Source of the DNA: Burkholderiales bacterium
GTDB taxonomy: Bacteria > Pseudomonadota > Gammaproteobacteria > Burkholderiales > Burkholderiaceae_C
NCBI GenBank assembly: GCA_016185015.1
Contig: JACPOI010000051.1
Span: 1-64,000, forward strand
Direction: 5' to 3'
DNA length: 64,000 nt
Part shown: positions 46,465 through 55,800 of the stretch, piece after piece
Position numbering within the stretch: position 1 is the first letter of the stretch
Layout: the number at the start of each line of letters is the position of its first letter
The notes under the pieces: model-generated
What the model saw: only the letters and a program-made list of their open reading frames with translations
The model's database searches: none
Told to the model about the DNA's origin: nothing
Translations under genes and position numbers: made by a program

Positions 46465-47577
46465 TCAGTTGCGCAGCTTGCCGCCGCGCGTGACCATGCC
46501 CAGTTCCACGTACCTGCTGCCGTGGTTCTGCTCCGGTCCGTAGGTCACCGTGAAGCCGCCGGTATCAAAACTGCCCAGATTCCTCAGGGCAGCCAGCAGG
46601 GCCTTGTGGTCGCCGGGTTTCTTGCTGCGGCGCATGGCCTCGGTCAGCACCTTGGCGCCGATGCAGGCTTCCAGGTGCGTGCTGTTCATGGCCTTGGTGA
46701 CGCCGGACTCCTGCAGGGCCTTGCTGCATTCGCGCACGACGGGCAGCGACGCACCGGTGCTGGGCACCACCTGGGAGATGGACACACCGGCGCCGGCATC
46801 GCCGGCGGCGTCGATGTACTGCTGCGCGCCGACGAAGGACAGGCTGGACATGGGGATGTACATGCCGCGCGCCACCAGCTGCTTGCTGATCTCGGCGGCC
46901 GGGCCGGAGAGCACGGTGTTGATGATGACCTCGGGCTTGAGCGCGGCCAGCTGTGTGAAGCGGGCGTCGTCCAGCTTGGCATTGCGCTCCAGGGCGAAGG
47001 CCTGCGGCTGCTTGCCCTGGCGCGCCAGGTAGTCCTTGACGACGCCCAGGTTCTGGATGCCGACCTCGTCGTCGTAGTGCACCACCACCACCTCTTTCAT
47101 GCCCAGCCCGGTCCAGAAGGCCAGCATCTTCTCCAGCTCGTCGCCGTAGGAGGCGCGCAGCGTGTGCACCACGGGGCTGGACTTGCGCACGGGGTTGGCA
47201 CCGGAGAAGGGGGCGAAGAAGAGCATGCCGGCCTTCTCGGCCTGGGGCATGGCGTCCAGGCTCAGCGTGGCCGAGGCGTAGCCGAACAGCGCCACCAGGT
47301 TGCGGTTCTGTAGCAGCTTGGTGGTGTTCTCGCCGGCGATCTTGCGCTGGTTCTGGTCATCCAGCGTGATCAGTTCGATGGGTGCGCCGCCCACGCCGCC
47401 CTGCGCATTGACCATCTTGAAATACGCCAGGGCGCCGTCGCGGATGTCCTTGCCGAAGACGGCATTGCTGCCGGAGAGCGGTGCCGATTGGCCGACGACC
47501 CAGGCGTTCTGGGCCGATGCTGTCGTGCCGATCAAGGTTCCCAACGCGCACAGCAGCGCGGATATGGTTGTACGCAT
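46465..47577 (-). CDS. ABC-type branched-chain amino-acid-like binding protein (copy A)
   Basis: A 370-residue periplasmic binding protein with a signal peptide ending at TASA-QNA. It is the upstream member of the tandem pair and keeps the same core: NAWVVGQSAPLSGSNAVFG, VALFGYASATLSLDAMPQAEKAG, and the Cys pair in RECSKAL and LEACIGAK. The divergence between copies is spread over the whole length, so the duplication is not recent. The ligand is unknown; transport would require a permease encoded elsewhere, or the protein may feed a sensor. Confidence 0.9.
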   Translation of the reverse strand: MRTTISALLCALGTLIGTTASAQNAWVVGQSAPLSGSNAVFGKDIRDGALAYFKMVNAQGGVGGAPIELITLDDQNQRKIAGENTTKLLQNRNLVALFGYASATLSLDAMPQAEKAGMLFFAPFSGANPVRKSSPVVHTLRASYGDELEKMLAFWTGLGMKEVVVVHYDDEVGIQNLGVVKDYLARQGKQPQAFALERNAKLDDARFTQLAALKPEVIINTVLSGPAAEISKQLVARGMYIPMSSLSFVGAQQYIDAAGDAGAGVSISQVVPSTGASLPVVRECSKALQESGVTKAMNSTHLEACIGAKVLTEAMRRSKKPGDHKALLAALRNLGSFDTGGFTVTYGPEQNHGSRYVELGMVTRGGKLRN

Positions 47578-47637
47578 AAGCCATCACTCATAAAAGTGCC
47601 GCTAGAGCTTGCGACTGATTTCTATGATGACAGATTT

Positions 47638-48852
47638 TTACGCTTCGGCTATTGCGTTGCTGCTTATGAACGTATCTACCTGTGTGTCGGTGTAACCAAA
47701 TTCCTTGAGCAGCTCGCGTGTGTGCTGGCCCAGCAGGGGGGCTGGACGCGTGACCTGCGCCGGGGTGGCGGAGAAATGGATGGGGCAGCCCAGGGCGCGT
47801 GTCAGCCCGGCCTGCGGGTGGTCCAGCTCCACCACCATGCCGCGTGCCAGGGTCTGCGGGTGGCTCAAGGCTTCGCCCACGGTGTGCACCGGCCCGGCCG
47901 GCACGCCCGCGTTGTCGAACGCAGACTGCCACTCGGCGCGCGTGCGTGTGCGCAGCACGGCGTTCATCAGCGCCACCAGTTCCTCGCGGTGCGCCATGCG
48001 GTCGCTGTTGGTGGCAAAGCGTGCATCGGTGCGCCACTCGGGGTGGCCCAGCACCTCGGCGATGCGCTCCCAGTTGGCCTGGTTGGCGCCGCCGATATTG
48101 ATCCAGCCGTCGCTGGCCTCGAAGGCCTGGTAGGGCGCTGTCAGGATGTGGGCCGAGCCCGTGGGCTCGCTCGATTTGCCATTGGCGAAGAAGATGGCGG
48201 CGTGCCAGTAGAGCTGCTGCAGCGCGGCGTCACTGAGCGAGGTGTCGACGATCTGGCCCTCACCCGTCTTGAGCTTGTGCACATAGGCCGCGACGATGCC
48301 CAAAGCGCCCAGGATGCCGGCGTTCATGTCCGACACCGCATTGCCGTTCTTGGCCGGTGCGCCGCCGGGCTCGCCGGTGATGGACATCAGGCCGGCGAAA
48401 CCCTGGGCGATCAGATCGAAGCCGCCTTTGTTGGCGTAGGGTCCGTTGCGGCCGTAACCCGTGATGGCGCAGTAGATCAGGCCCGGGTTGACCTTCGCGA
48501 GTTCCTCGTAGCCCAGGCCCAGCTTGTCCATGGTGCCGCCGCGGAAGTTTTCCACCAGCACGTCGGACTTCTCGACCATGCGCAGCAGCACGGCCTTGCC
48601 GTCGGCATGCTTGAGGTCGATAGCGATGCCGCGCTTGTTGCGGTTCATCATCATGAAGGGAGCCGAGACGCCGTTGACGAGCGGGTCGCGGTAGGCGCGT
48701 GCATCGTCGCCACCGGGCAGCTTCTCGACCTTGATCACATCGGCGCCCATATCGGCCAGCAGTTGGCCGCAGGTCGGGCCCGACATGATCTGCGTGAGTT
48801 CGAGCACGCGCAGGCCGTGCAGCGGGCCGGGACGTGTGGTCTTGTTGGTCAT
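47638..48852 (-). CDS. CaiB/BaiF family III CoA transferase
   Basis: A 404-residue CoA transferase that swaps CoA between carboxylic acids. It begins with the family's LHGLRVLELTQIMSGPTCGQLLADMGADVIKVE pattern (split here at residues 11-43), and has the catalytic Asp in NAVSDMNAG (about residue 168) and the GYGRNGPYA segment. The substrate is unknown. ATG 48852 shares its A with the stop codon of the upstream crotonase gene (TGATG), indicating translational coupling; a GTG at 48855 is rejected. The pair probably activates and processes one acyl-CoA intermediate. Confidence 0.9.
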   Translation of the reverse strand: MTNKTTRPGPLHGLRVLELTQIMSGPTCGQLLADMGADVIKVEKLPGGDDARAYRDPLVNGVSAPFMMMNRNKRGIAIDLKHADGKAVLLRMVEKSDVLVENFRGGTMDKLGLGYEELAKVNPGLIYCAITGYGRNGPYANKGGFDLIAQGFAGLMSITGEPGGAPAKNGNAVSDMNAGILGALGIVAAYVHKLKTGEGQIVDTSLSDAALQQLYWHAAIFFANGKSSEPTGSAHILTAPYQAFEASDGWINIGGANQANWERIAEVLGHPEWRTDARFATNSDRMAHREELVALMNAVLRTRTRAEWQSAFDNAGVPAGPVHTVGEALSHPQTLARGMVVELDHPQAGLTRALGCPIHFSATPAQVTRPAPLLGQHTRELLKEFGYTDTQVDTFISSNAIAEA

Positions 48853-49643
48853 CACTTTCCTTTCCAGGCCGGGGGGCGCTTCTCGACGAAGGCGCTCACG
48901 CCTTCGCGGAAGTCGGCGCTGCCATAGGCGGCGCGCACCAGGTCTTCGCCCTCGGGCAGGCTGTGCACGGTCAGGCGGCGCAGGCCTTCCTTGCTGACGC
49001 GCTGCGTCACCGGGGCCAGGGCTGCAAGCTTGCCCGTGAGGCGTGACACGGCCGCATCCAGTTCGGCCGGCGCGCTCATTTCCTGCAGGTAACCGCAGGC
49101 CAGGGCCTCGTCGGCGTTGATCATCTCGGCCAGCAGCAGCATGCGCTTGACACGCTGCATGCCGAAGGCCGCACTCAGGCGCGCCAGGTTGCTCACCGAC
49201 AGGCAGTTACCCAGGGTCTTGGCAATCGGCACGCCGAACTTGGCCGTGGGCGTGGCGATGCGGAAATCGCAACCCGTCGCGATGGCCACGCCGCCGCCTA
49301 CGCACCAGCCCTCGACCACGGCCAGCGTGGGCATGGGCAGACTGCCCAGCAGCTCCATGCAGGCATCGATCTGGCGCTCGTAGGCGACACCGTCCTCGCC
49401 GCCTTTCGCGCCGTTGCCAAAGTTCTGGAACTGCGCGATGTCGGTGCCGGCCACAAAGGCCTCGCCGCCGGCGCCGCGGAACGTGACAACACGCACGTCG
49501 GGCGCGTCACGCAGCTGGCGGCAGATTGCCATCAACTGCTCGTACATGGCCCAGGTCATCGCATTGCGCGCCTGGGGGCGGTCAAACAGCACCGAGGCCA
49601 CGCCGGCCTCAATGTTCAGGTGGACTTGGCCGGTGTCACTCAT
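48852..49643 (-). CDS. Enoyl-CoA hydratase/isomerase family protein, atypical active site
   Basis: A 263-residue crotonase-fold protein. The oxyanion-hole segments are present (AFVAGTDIAQF near 62-72 and CVGGGVAIATGCD near 114-126). However, the two catalytic glutamates of enoyl-CoA hydratase are missing: Ala120 stands where E144 (rat numbering) would be and Ile140 where E164 would be. It may therefore be an isomerase, hydrolase or lyase on a CoA ester rather than a hydratase. It is coupled to the CoA-transferase gene downstream and separated from the Bug gene upstream by a repeat element. Confidence 0.88.
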   Translation of the reverse strand: MSDTGQVHLNIEAGVASVLFDRPQARNAMTWAMYEQLMAICRQLRDAPDVRVVTFRGAGGEAFVAGTDIAQFQNFGNGAKGGEDGVAYERQIDACMELLGSLPMPTLAVVEGWCVGGGVAIATGCDFRIATPTAKFGVPIAKTLGNCLSVSNLARLSAAFGMQRVKRMLLLAEMINADEALACGYLQEMSAPAELDAAVSRLTGKLAALAPVTQRVSKEGLRRLTVHSLPEGEDLVRAAYGSADFREGVSAFVEKRPPAWKGK

Positions 49644-49730
49644 GGGGAAGGGAGGAGGAAGAGAAGTGGGCGTGAGGGGACGTCAATCGCGGGACGCCGT
49701 GGAACCGGCTTCGCCGGGCCACTGGCGTCG

Positions 49731-49768
49731 CCCCCTTGAGGGGGAGGCGGCACCAGCCGCCTCGGGGG
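49731..49768. repeat. GC-rich nested hairpin intergenic repeat
   Basis: CCCCC (49731-49735) with GGGGG (49740-49744), then GAGGCGG (49744-49750) with CCGCCTC (49757-49763), followed by GGGGG (49764-49768). The hairpins can also nest. Elements of this CCCCCTTGAGGGGG type recur between genes in Comamonadaceae genomes (from memory). It occupies the 128-bp gap before the crotonase gene. Confidence 0.6.
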
Positions 49769-49771
49769 TGT

Positions 49772-50749
49772 TCAACTCTCTACCGTGACCTTGGCATCCT
49801 TGATGATCTTGCCCCACTTCAGCTGCTCGGCGCGGATGAACTCGGCAAACTGCTGAGCCGTGCCGCCGCCGTCTTCGGCGCCGTACAGGTCCAGCTTTTC
49901 CTTCACGTCGGGCATGGCCAGCACCTTGTTGATGTCTTCGTTCATGCGCTGGGCCATGGCGGCCGGCATCTTGCCCGGGCCCACCAGGCCATACCAGGTG
50001 GTGGCCTCGAAGCCGGGGAAGCCGGACTCGGACATGGTCGGCACCGTGGGGTGACCCGAGGCGCGCTTGGCCCGCGTCTGGGCGATGGCGCGCACCTTGC
50101 CGCTCTTCACGTGCGGGGTGGCGGCCGTCATGGTGTCGAAGGAGTAGTGGATCTGGCCGCCGATCAGGTCGACCAGCATGGGGCCGGAGCCCTTGTAGGG
50201 CACGTGCAGCGCATCCACGCCGGCGGCGAGCTTGAAGGACTCCATGGCCAGGTGCTGGGCCGAACCCTGGCCGGCCGAGCCGAAGCTGACCTTGCCCGGG
50301 TTGGCCTTGCAGTGCGCCACCACGTCGGCCACGGTCTGGGCCGGCAGGCTGGTGTTGGCGATCAGCAGGTTGGGCGTGACGCCCACCAGCGTCAGCGGCG
50401 TGAAGTCGCGCTCCACCACATAACCCAGCTTGGGCATGAGGCCAGGCGCGAGGGCGTGGCTGTTGATGTGGGCCATCAGCAGGGTGTTGCCGTCGGCTGG
50501 GGCCTTGGCCACGAAGTCGGCCGCGATGACACCGGAGGCACCGGCCTTGTTCTCGATCACGACCGTGGTGTTCCACATGGCCTGCAGTTTCTGGCCGACG
50601 ATGCGGGCCAGCACGTCGGTGCCGCCGCCCGGTGCGAAGCCCACGATGATGCGCACCGGCCCGCCGGGCAGGGTCTGCGCCTGGAGCATGGGGGCAGCCA
50701 GGGTGGCTGCAGTGGCCGCCGTGGCCGTGACGAAGGTTCTGCGTTTCAT
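49772..50749 (-). CDS. Tripartite tricarboxylate transporter binding protein (Bug/TctC family)
   Basis: A 325-residue periplasmic solute receptor. It starts MKRRTFVTATAATAATLAAP with a Tat-like signal, and carries the Bug pattern VRIIVGFAPGGGTDVLAR (about 32-49) and the HVPYKGSGPMLVDLIGGQI segment (about 180). Such proteins bind carboxylates; the membrane subunits TctAB are not present here, as is common for this expanded family. A GAGGAGA ribosome site precedes ATG 50749. It lies between the aminotransferase and the crotonase/CoA-transferase pair on the same strand, so its ligand probably belongs to that pathway. Confidence 0.92.
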   Translation of the reverse strand: MKRRTFVTATAATAATLAAPMLQAQTLPGGPVRIIVGFAPGGGTDVLARIVGQKLQAMWNTTVVIENKAGASGVIAADFVAKAPADGNTLLMAHINSHALAPGLMPKLGYVVERDFTPLTLVGVTPNLLIANTSLPAQTVADVVAHCKANPGKVSFGSAGQGSAQHLAMESFKLAAGVDALHVPYKGSGPMLVDLIGGQIHYSFDTMTAATPHVKSGKVRAIAQTRAKRASGHPTVPTMSESGFPGFEATTWYGLVGPGKMPAAMAQRMNEDINKVLAMPDVKEKLDLYGAEDGGGTAQQFAEFIRAEQLKWGKIIKDAKVTVES

Positions 50750-50790
50750 GGTGTGTCTCCTCGGGTCGTTGTAGAAATTCTGCTGGCCGG

Positions 50791-52026
50791 TCAGGCGGCC
50801 TTGCGCTGCGGCACGGCGGCCGGGTGGCCGGCGTAGTAGTCCATGATGGCCTGCACACCCGAGCCGGCCAGCTTCACGCCGCCGAGCTTCAGGCCCATTT
50901 CGCAGGCGGCAATGGTGCCGATCAGCGTGAGATCGTTGCTGTCGCCCAGGTGGCCGATGCGGAACATGCGGCCCTTGATCTTGCCCAGGCCCGTGCCCAG
51001 CGAGCAGTCGAAACGCTCGTAGACGATCTTGCGGATGGCGTCGGCGTCCACGCCCTCGGGTGTCATCACACCGGTCAGGATGGGCGAGTACACGCCCGCG
51101 TCGGCGCACTGGATGGGCAGGCCCCAGGCGTTCACCGCGGCGCGCACGCCGGCGGCCCAGCGCTGGTGGCGCGCCAGCACGGCCTCCAGGCCCTGGCCCA
51201 GGATCATGTCGGCCGCTTCGCTCAGGCCGTACATGAGGTTGGTGTTGGGCGTGTAGGGCCAGTAGCCCGTCTTGTTCATCTCGATGATTTCGTCCCAGGC
51301 CCAGAAGCTGCGCGGAAGCTTGGCGGTCTTGCTGGCCTCGATGGCCTTGGGCGAGAGCGCGTTGAAGCTCATGCCCGGCGGCAGCATCAGGCCCTTTTGC
51401 GAGCCGCTGATGGAGACGTCCACGCCCCATTCGTCGTGGCGGTAGTCGGCCGAGGCCAGGCCCGAGATGGTGTCCACCAGTAGCAGGGCCGGGTGCTTGG
51501 CGGCGTCGATCGCCTTGCGCACGGCAGCGATGTTGCTGGTCGCGCCGGTGGAGGTTTCGTTGTGCACCACGCACACGGCGCGGATAGCGTGGCCCGTGTC
51601 GGCCTTCAGGCGCTGCTCGATCAGCTCGGCCGACACGCCGCGGCGCCAGCTGGCGGGCACGCCGTTGTCGGTACCGGGCAGGGCGATGACTTCGGCCTTC
51701 AGGCCCAGGCGCGTGGCCAGGCGGTTCCAGAGGAAGGCGAAGTGGCCGGTCTCGTACATGAGCACGTGGTCGCCGGGCGAGAGGGTGTTGGTCAGCGCGG
51801 CTTCCCAGGCGCCGGTGCCCGAGGCCGGGTAGATGATGACCGGGTGTTTGGTCTGGAAGATCTTCTGGATGTCGGCCAGGATCTTCAGGCCCATGGCGCC
51901 GAATTCGGGGCCGCGGTGGTCGATGGTGGGCAGGCTCATGGCGCGCAACACGCGGTCGGGCACGGGGGAGGGGCCCGGAATCTGGAGGAAGTGGCGGCCG
52001 GTGGGGTGGAAATCGGTGGTCAGCAT
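50791..52026 (-). CDS. Class V aminotransferase (serine/alanine-glyoxylate type)
   Basis: A 411-residue PLP enzyme. The PLP lysine is in SGSQKGLMLPPG (about residue 202), with TSTGATSNI and LLVDTISGLASAD in the expected positions. The sequence follows serine-glyoxylate aminotransferases, which make hydroxypyruvate and glycine. It is the first gene of the minus-strand catabolic cluster and is divergent from a GntR gene, with an operator-like site 30 bp upstream. Its pairing with a 2-hydroxyacid dehydrogenase suggests glycolate/glyoxylate or related metabolism (inference). Confidence 0.9.
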   Translation of the reverse strand: MLTTDFHPTGRHFLQIPGPSPVPDRVLRAMSLPTIDHRGPEFGAMGLKILADIQKIFQTKHPVIIYPASGTGAWEAALTNTLSPGDHVLMYETGHFAFLWNRLATRLGLKAEVIALPGTDNGVPASWRRGVSAELIEQRLKADTGHAIRAVCVVHNETSTGATSNIAAVRKAIDAAKHPALLLVDTISGLASADYRHDEWGVDVSISGSQKGLMLPPGMSFNALSPKAIEASKTAKLPRSFWAWDEIIEMNKTGYWPYTPNTNLMYGLSEAADMILGQGLEAVLARHQRWAAGVRAAVNAWGLPIQCADAGVYSPILTGVMTPEGVDADAIRKIVYERFDCSLGTGLGKIKGRMFRIGHLGDSNDLTLIGTIAACEMGLKLGGVKLAGSGVQAIMDYYAGHPAAVPQRKAA

Positions 52027-52055
52027 GGCAAATCAGAGGTAAAGGACAGACGCAT

Positions 52056-52131
52056 TTTTTGCATACAAAATTTGTTTGTCAACCAGAAAGACCCTAAAAT
52101 CGCTTGAAATCACGATCTTTTTGAATACAAA
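52056..52131. promoter_or_regulatory. Two matching GntR-type operator sites
   Basis: TTTTTGCATACAAA (52056-52069) and TTTTTGAATACAAA (52118-52131) differ at one position and each contains TTTG-N4-CAAA dyad symmetry, the form used by FCD-type GntR regulators. The first is 30 bp from the aminotransferase start; the second ends 9 bp before the gntR start. Joint autoregulation and control of both operons is likely. Confidence 0.65.
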
Positions 52132-52139
52132 GCATATCC

Positions 52140-52820
52140 ATGGCTGAAATCCTGTCCATGCCCACGGCCCTGCACGGGCAGGTCACCCAGCGCCTGCGCC
52201 AGCTGCTGGTGGAGGGCCAGATCGCCCCCGGCGCCAAGCTCAACGAGCGCGAGTTGTGCGAGCAGATGAAGGTCTCGCGTACCCCGCTGCGCGAAGCCAT
52301 CAAGACCCTGGCTGCCGAAGGCCTGGTGGAGTTGCTGCCCAACCGCGGCGCCATTGCCGTGGAGCTGAGCGAGGCCGACATCCTCAACACCTTCGAGGTC
52401 ATGGCCGGGCTGGAAGGCCTGTCGGGCGAACTGGCGGCGCAACGCATCACGCCTGAGGAACTGGCCGAGATCGAGGCCATGCACTACGAGATGAAGGCTG
52501 CCTATACCCGGCGCGATCTCTCGGCCTATTACCGGCTCAATGCCGCCATCCACCGCGCTTTCAACGCCGCGGCGCGCAACCCGGTGCTCACCGCCACCTA
52601 CCAGCAGGTCAACGCCCGGCTGCAGGCCCTGCGCTTCCGCTCCAACCAGGATGGTGAGAAATGGGCGCGCGCCATGCAGGAACACGACCGCATGATCGAA
52701 GCCCTGCAAAAACGCGACGGCGCCGCCCTGCGCACCGAACTCGTCGCCCACCTGGGCCACAAGCGCGATGTGGTGGTTGAACAGATGCGCACGGCCCAGG
52801 CCGTGAACGCGAAAAACTGA
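52140..52820 (+). CDS. GntR family regulator (FCD domain)
   Basis: A 226-residue repressor/activator with an N-terminal winged helix (about 12-75, including ERELCEQMKVSRTPLREAIK) and a C-terminal FCD ligand domain (about 85-215) with metal/ligand His residues in INRAFN-like HRAFNAAARN and HLGH. FCD regulators bind small carboxylates. It is divergent from the aminotransferase cluster and 8 bp upstream of the YdiJ-like gene, so it most likely controls both. ATG 52140 has only a modest ribosome site. Confidence 0.92.
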   Translation: MAEILSMPTALHGQVTQRLRQLLVEGQIAPGAKLNERELCEQMKVSRTPLREAIKTLAAEGLVELLPNRGAIAVELSEADILNTFEVMAGLEGLSGELAAQRITPEELAEIEAMHYEMKAAYTRRDLSAYYRLNAAIHRAFNAAARNPVLTATYQQVNARLQALRFRSNQDGEKWARAMQEHDRMIEALQKRDGAALRTELVAHLGHKRDVVVEQMRTAQAVNAKN

Positions 52821-52828
52821 GTACCGAT

Positions 52829-55800
52829 ATGAATGCACCCCTGCCCGCCAGCGTGACGCAAACCTCTGCCAGCCAGACCTACGAGTCTGTCTCCCGCCTC
52901 AGCAACGAAGTCGCCGGCCGCCTGGCCGCGCGCCTGCGCGCCGAGACCAAGGGCGAGGTGCTGTTCAGCCCGGCCGACCGCGGCCGTTACGCCACCGATG
53001 CCTCGATCTACCAGGCCATGCCCGTGGGTGTGTTCCTGCCGCGCGAGGCCGCCGACGTGCGTCTGGCCATCGACATCTGCCGTGACCTGAAGGTCCCCAT
53101 CGTGCCGCGCGGCGGCGGCACCAGCCAGTGCGGCCAGACGGTGGGTGCGGGGCTGGTCATCGACCACAGCAAACACATGCGCAAGATCCTCGACGTCAAC
53201 GTCGAGCAGCGCACGGCCCGTGTGGAGCCCGGCCTGGTGCTGGACCACCTGAACGCCGACCTCAAGAAACACGGCCTCTGGTACCCGGTGGACGTGTCCA
53301 CCAGCGCGCAGGCCACGCTGGGCGGCATGGCCGGCAACAACTCCTGCGGCAGCCGCTCCATTGCCTACGGCAATATGGTGCACAACGTCATCGGCGCCCA
53401 GGCCTGGCTGGCCGACGGCGAGCTGCTGACCTTCGGCCGCTACGACACGGCCAGCGGCCGCGTGAAACAGATCGGCGACTACGTGCGCGGCCTGGCCGGC
53501 CTGCACCGCGACGAGATCGAGGCGCGCTGGCCCAAGGTGCTGCGCCGTGTGGCCGGCTACAACCTGGACATCTTCCACAACCAGAACGAGAAGCCCTACA
53601 CCAGCGACGGCTCGGTCAACCTGGCGCACCTGCTCATCGGCAGCGAAGGCACGCTGGCGCTCACGCGTTCGCTCTGCCTGCAGCTCAGCGAACTGCCGCG
53701 CGCCAAGGTGCTGGGCGTGGTGAACTTCCCCACGTTCTACCAAGCGATGGACAGTGCCCAGCACATCGTCAAGCTGGGCCACAACATGCGGGGCGGGGCG
53801 CTCACGGCCGTGGAGCTGGTCGACCGCACCATGATCGAGCTCTCGCTGCAGAACCCGGCCTTCGCCCCCACCATCCGCACCGCGCTCTCGCCTGCCATCA
53901 GCGGTGGCAAACCCGAAGCCGTGCTGCTGGTGGAGTTCTCCGGCGCGAGCAAGGCCGACATCGCGCCCAAGATCAAGGAACTGGTGGACCTGATGGGCGA
54001 GCTGGGCTTGCCTGGCAGCGTGGTGGAGATGATCGACGACGCCCCGCAGAAGAACCTGTGGGAAGTGCGCAAGGCCGGCCTGAACATCATGATGAGCCTG
54101 CGCGGTGACGGCAAACCCGTGAGCTTCATCGAAGACTGCGCCGTGCCCCTGGTGCACCTGGCCGAATACACCAACGCGCTCACCGAGGTCTTCAGCAAAT
54201 ACGGCAGCCGCGGCACCTGGTACGCCCACGCCTCGGTCGGCACCCTGCACGTGCGGCCCATCCTCGACATGCGGCGTGGTGGTGCGGCCAAGATGCGCGC
54301 CATTGCCGAAGAGGCGAGTGAACTGGTGCGCAAGTACAAGGGCGCCTACAGCGGCGAGCACGGCGACGGTCTGTGCCGCGGCGAATGGATCGAGTGGCAG
54401 TTCGGCCCGCGCCTCACGCAAGCCTTCACCCAGATCAAGGAGTACCTGGACCCCGCCAAGCTGCTCAGCCCCAAGCGCATGATCGACCCGCCCAAGATGG
54501 ACGACACCACGCTGATGCGCTTCCCGCCCAGCTACAAGGTCGTGCCGATCCAGCCCGCGCTGGACTGGAGCGCCTGGAACGTGCAGGCCGACCCGGTGAC
54601 CGAAGTGACCACCGCCCCCGGCACCGGCGGCGACCCGGCCCAGGGCCTGGCCAAGGCCGTGGAGATGTGCAACAACAACGGCCACTGCCGCAAGTTCGAC
54701 GCCGGCACCATGTGCCCGAGCTACCGCGTCACACGCGACGAGCAGCACCTCACGCGCGGCCGCGCCAACACCCTGCGCCTGGCGCTCTCCGGCCAGATCG
54801 AGGGGCTGGACGGCAAGGACGCCTTGACCAGCGAAGTCGTGCGCGAAGCGATGGATCTCTGCGTGAGCTGCAAGGGCTGCAAGCGCGACTGCCCCACCGG
54901 CGTGGACATGGCCAAGCTCAAGGTCGAGTTCCTGCAGCACTACAAGGCCAAACACGGCCACACGATCAAGGACAAGCTCGTCGGCCAGCTGCCCGACTAC
55001 GCACGCCACGCCGCGAAGATCGCCCCTGTGCTCAACCTGCGCGACAAGCTGCCGCTCATGGCCCAGCTCAGCGAAAAGCTCTTCGGCTTCTCCGCCAAAC
55101 GCGGTCTGCCGCAATGGAAGAGCCGGCACTTCTTCAACACGCCCGTGCAGAGCGCCACGCGTGAAGAGGTGCTCACCGCCCTGAAACCCGTGGTGCTCTT
55201 CGTCGACACCTTCAACGGCTTTTTCGAATCCGAGAACGCCCACGCCGCGCTGTTGGTGCTGCAGGCCGCCGGCTACACCGTGCACGTGGCGACCAAGGTG
55301 CAGGATGACGGCAAGCACCTCTGCTGCGGCCGCACCTTGCTCTCCGCCGGCATGGTGGACCAGGCCAAGGTGAAAGCGCGTGAGGTCGTGGAGAGCCTCT
55401 TGCCGTTTGCGGAAAAGGGCATCGCCATCGTCGGCCTGGAACCGTCTTGTCTGCTCACGCTGCGCGACGAGCTGCTGGTTATGGGCCTGGGCGAACCCGC
55501 GCAGGCCATCGCCAAGCAGGCGCTGCTGTTCGAAGAATTCCTGGCCCGCGAGGCCAAGGCCGGCCAGCTGGAAGCGTTCAAAGTCAAACTCAAACCCGTG
55601 AGTCAGCCCGTGCTGCTGCACGGCCACTGCCACCAGAAGGCCTTTGCCGCCGTCACGCCCGTGATGGAAGTGCTGTCATTGATTCCCGGCGCCAAGCCCG
55701 AACTCATCGAGTCCAGCTGCTGCGGCATGGCCGGCAGCTTCGGCTACGAGGCCGAGCATTACGAGGTCTCCATGCAGATGGCCGAGGCCAATCTGCTGCC

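Noticed and set aside
52598-55633. 1011-codon minus-strand open frame opposite ydiJ
   Set aside because: The plus-strand frame has all FAD and Fe-S motifs; the minus frame is His/Gly/Val-rich without recognisable domains.
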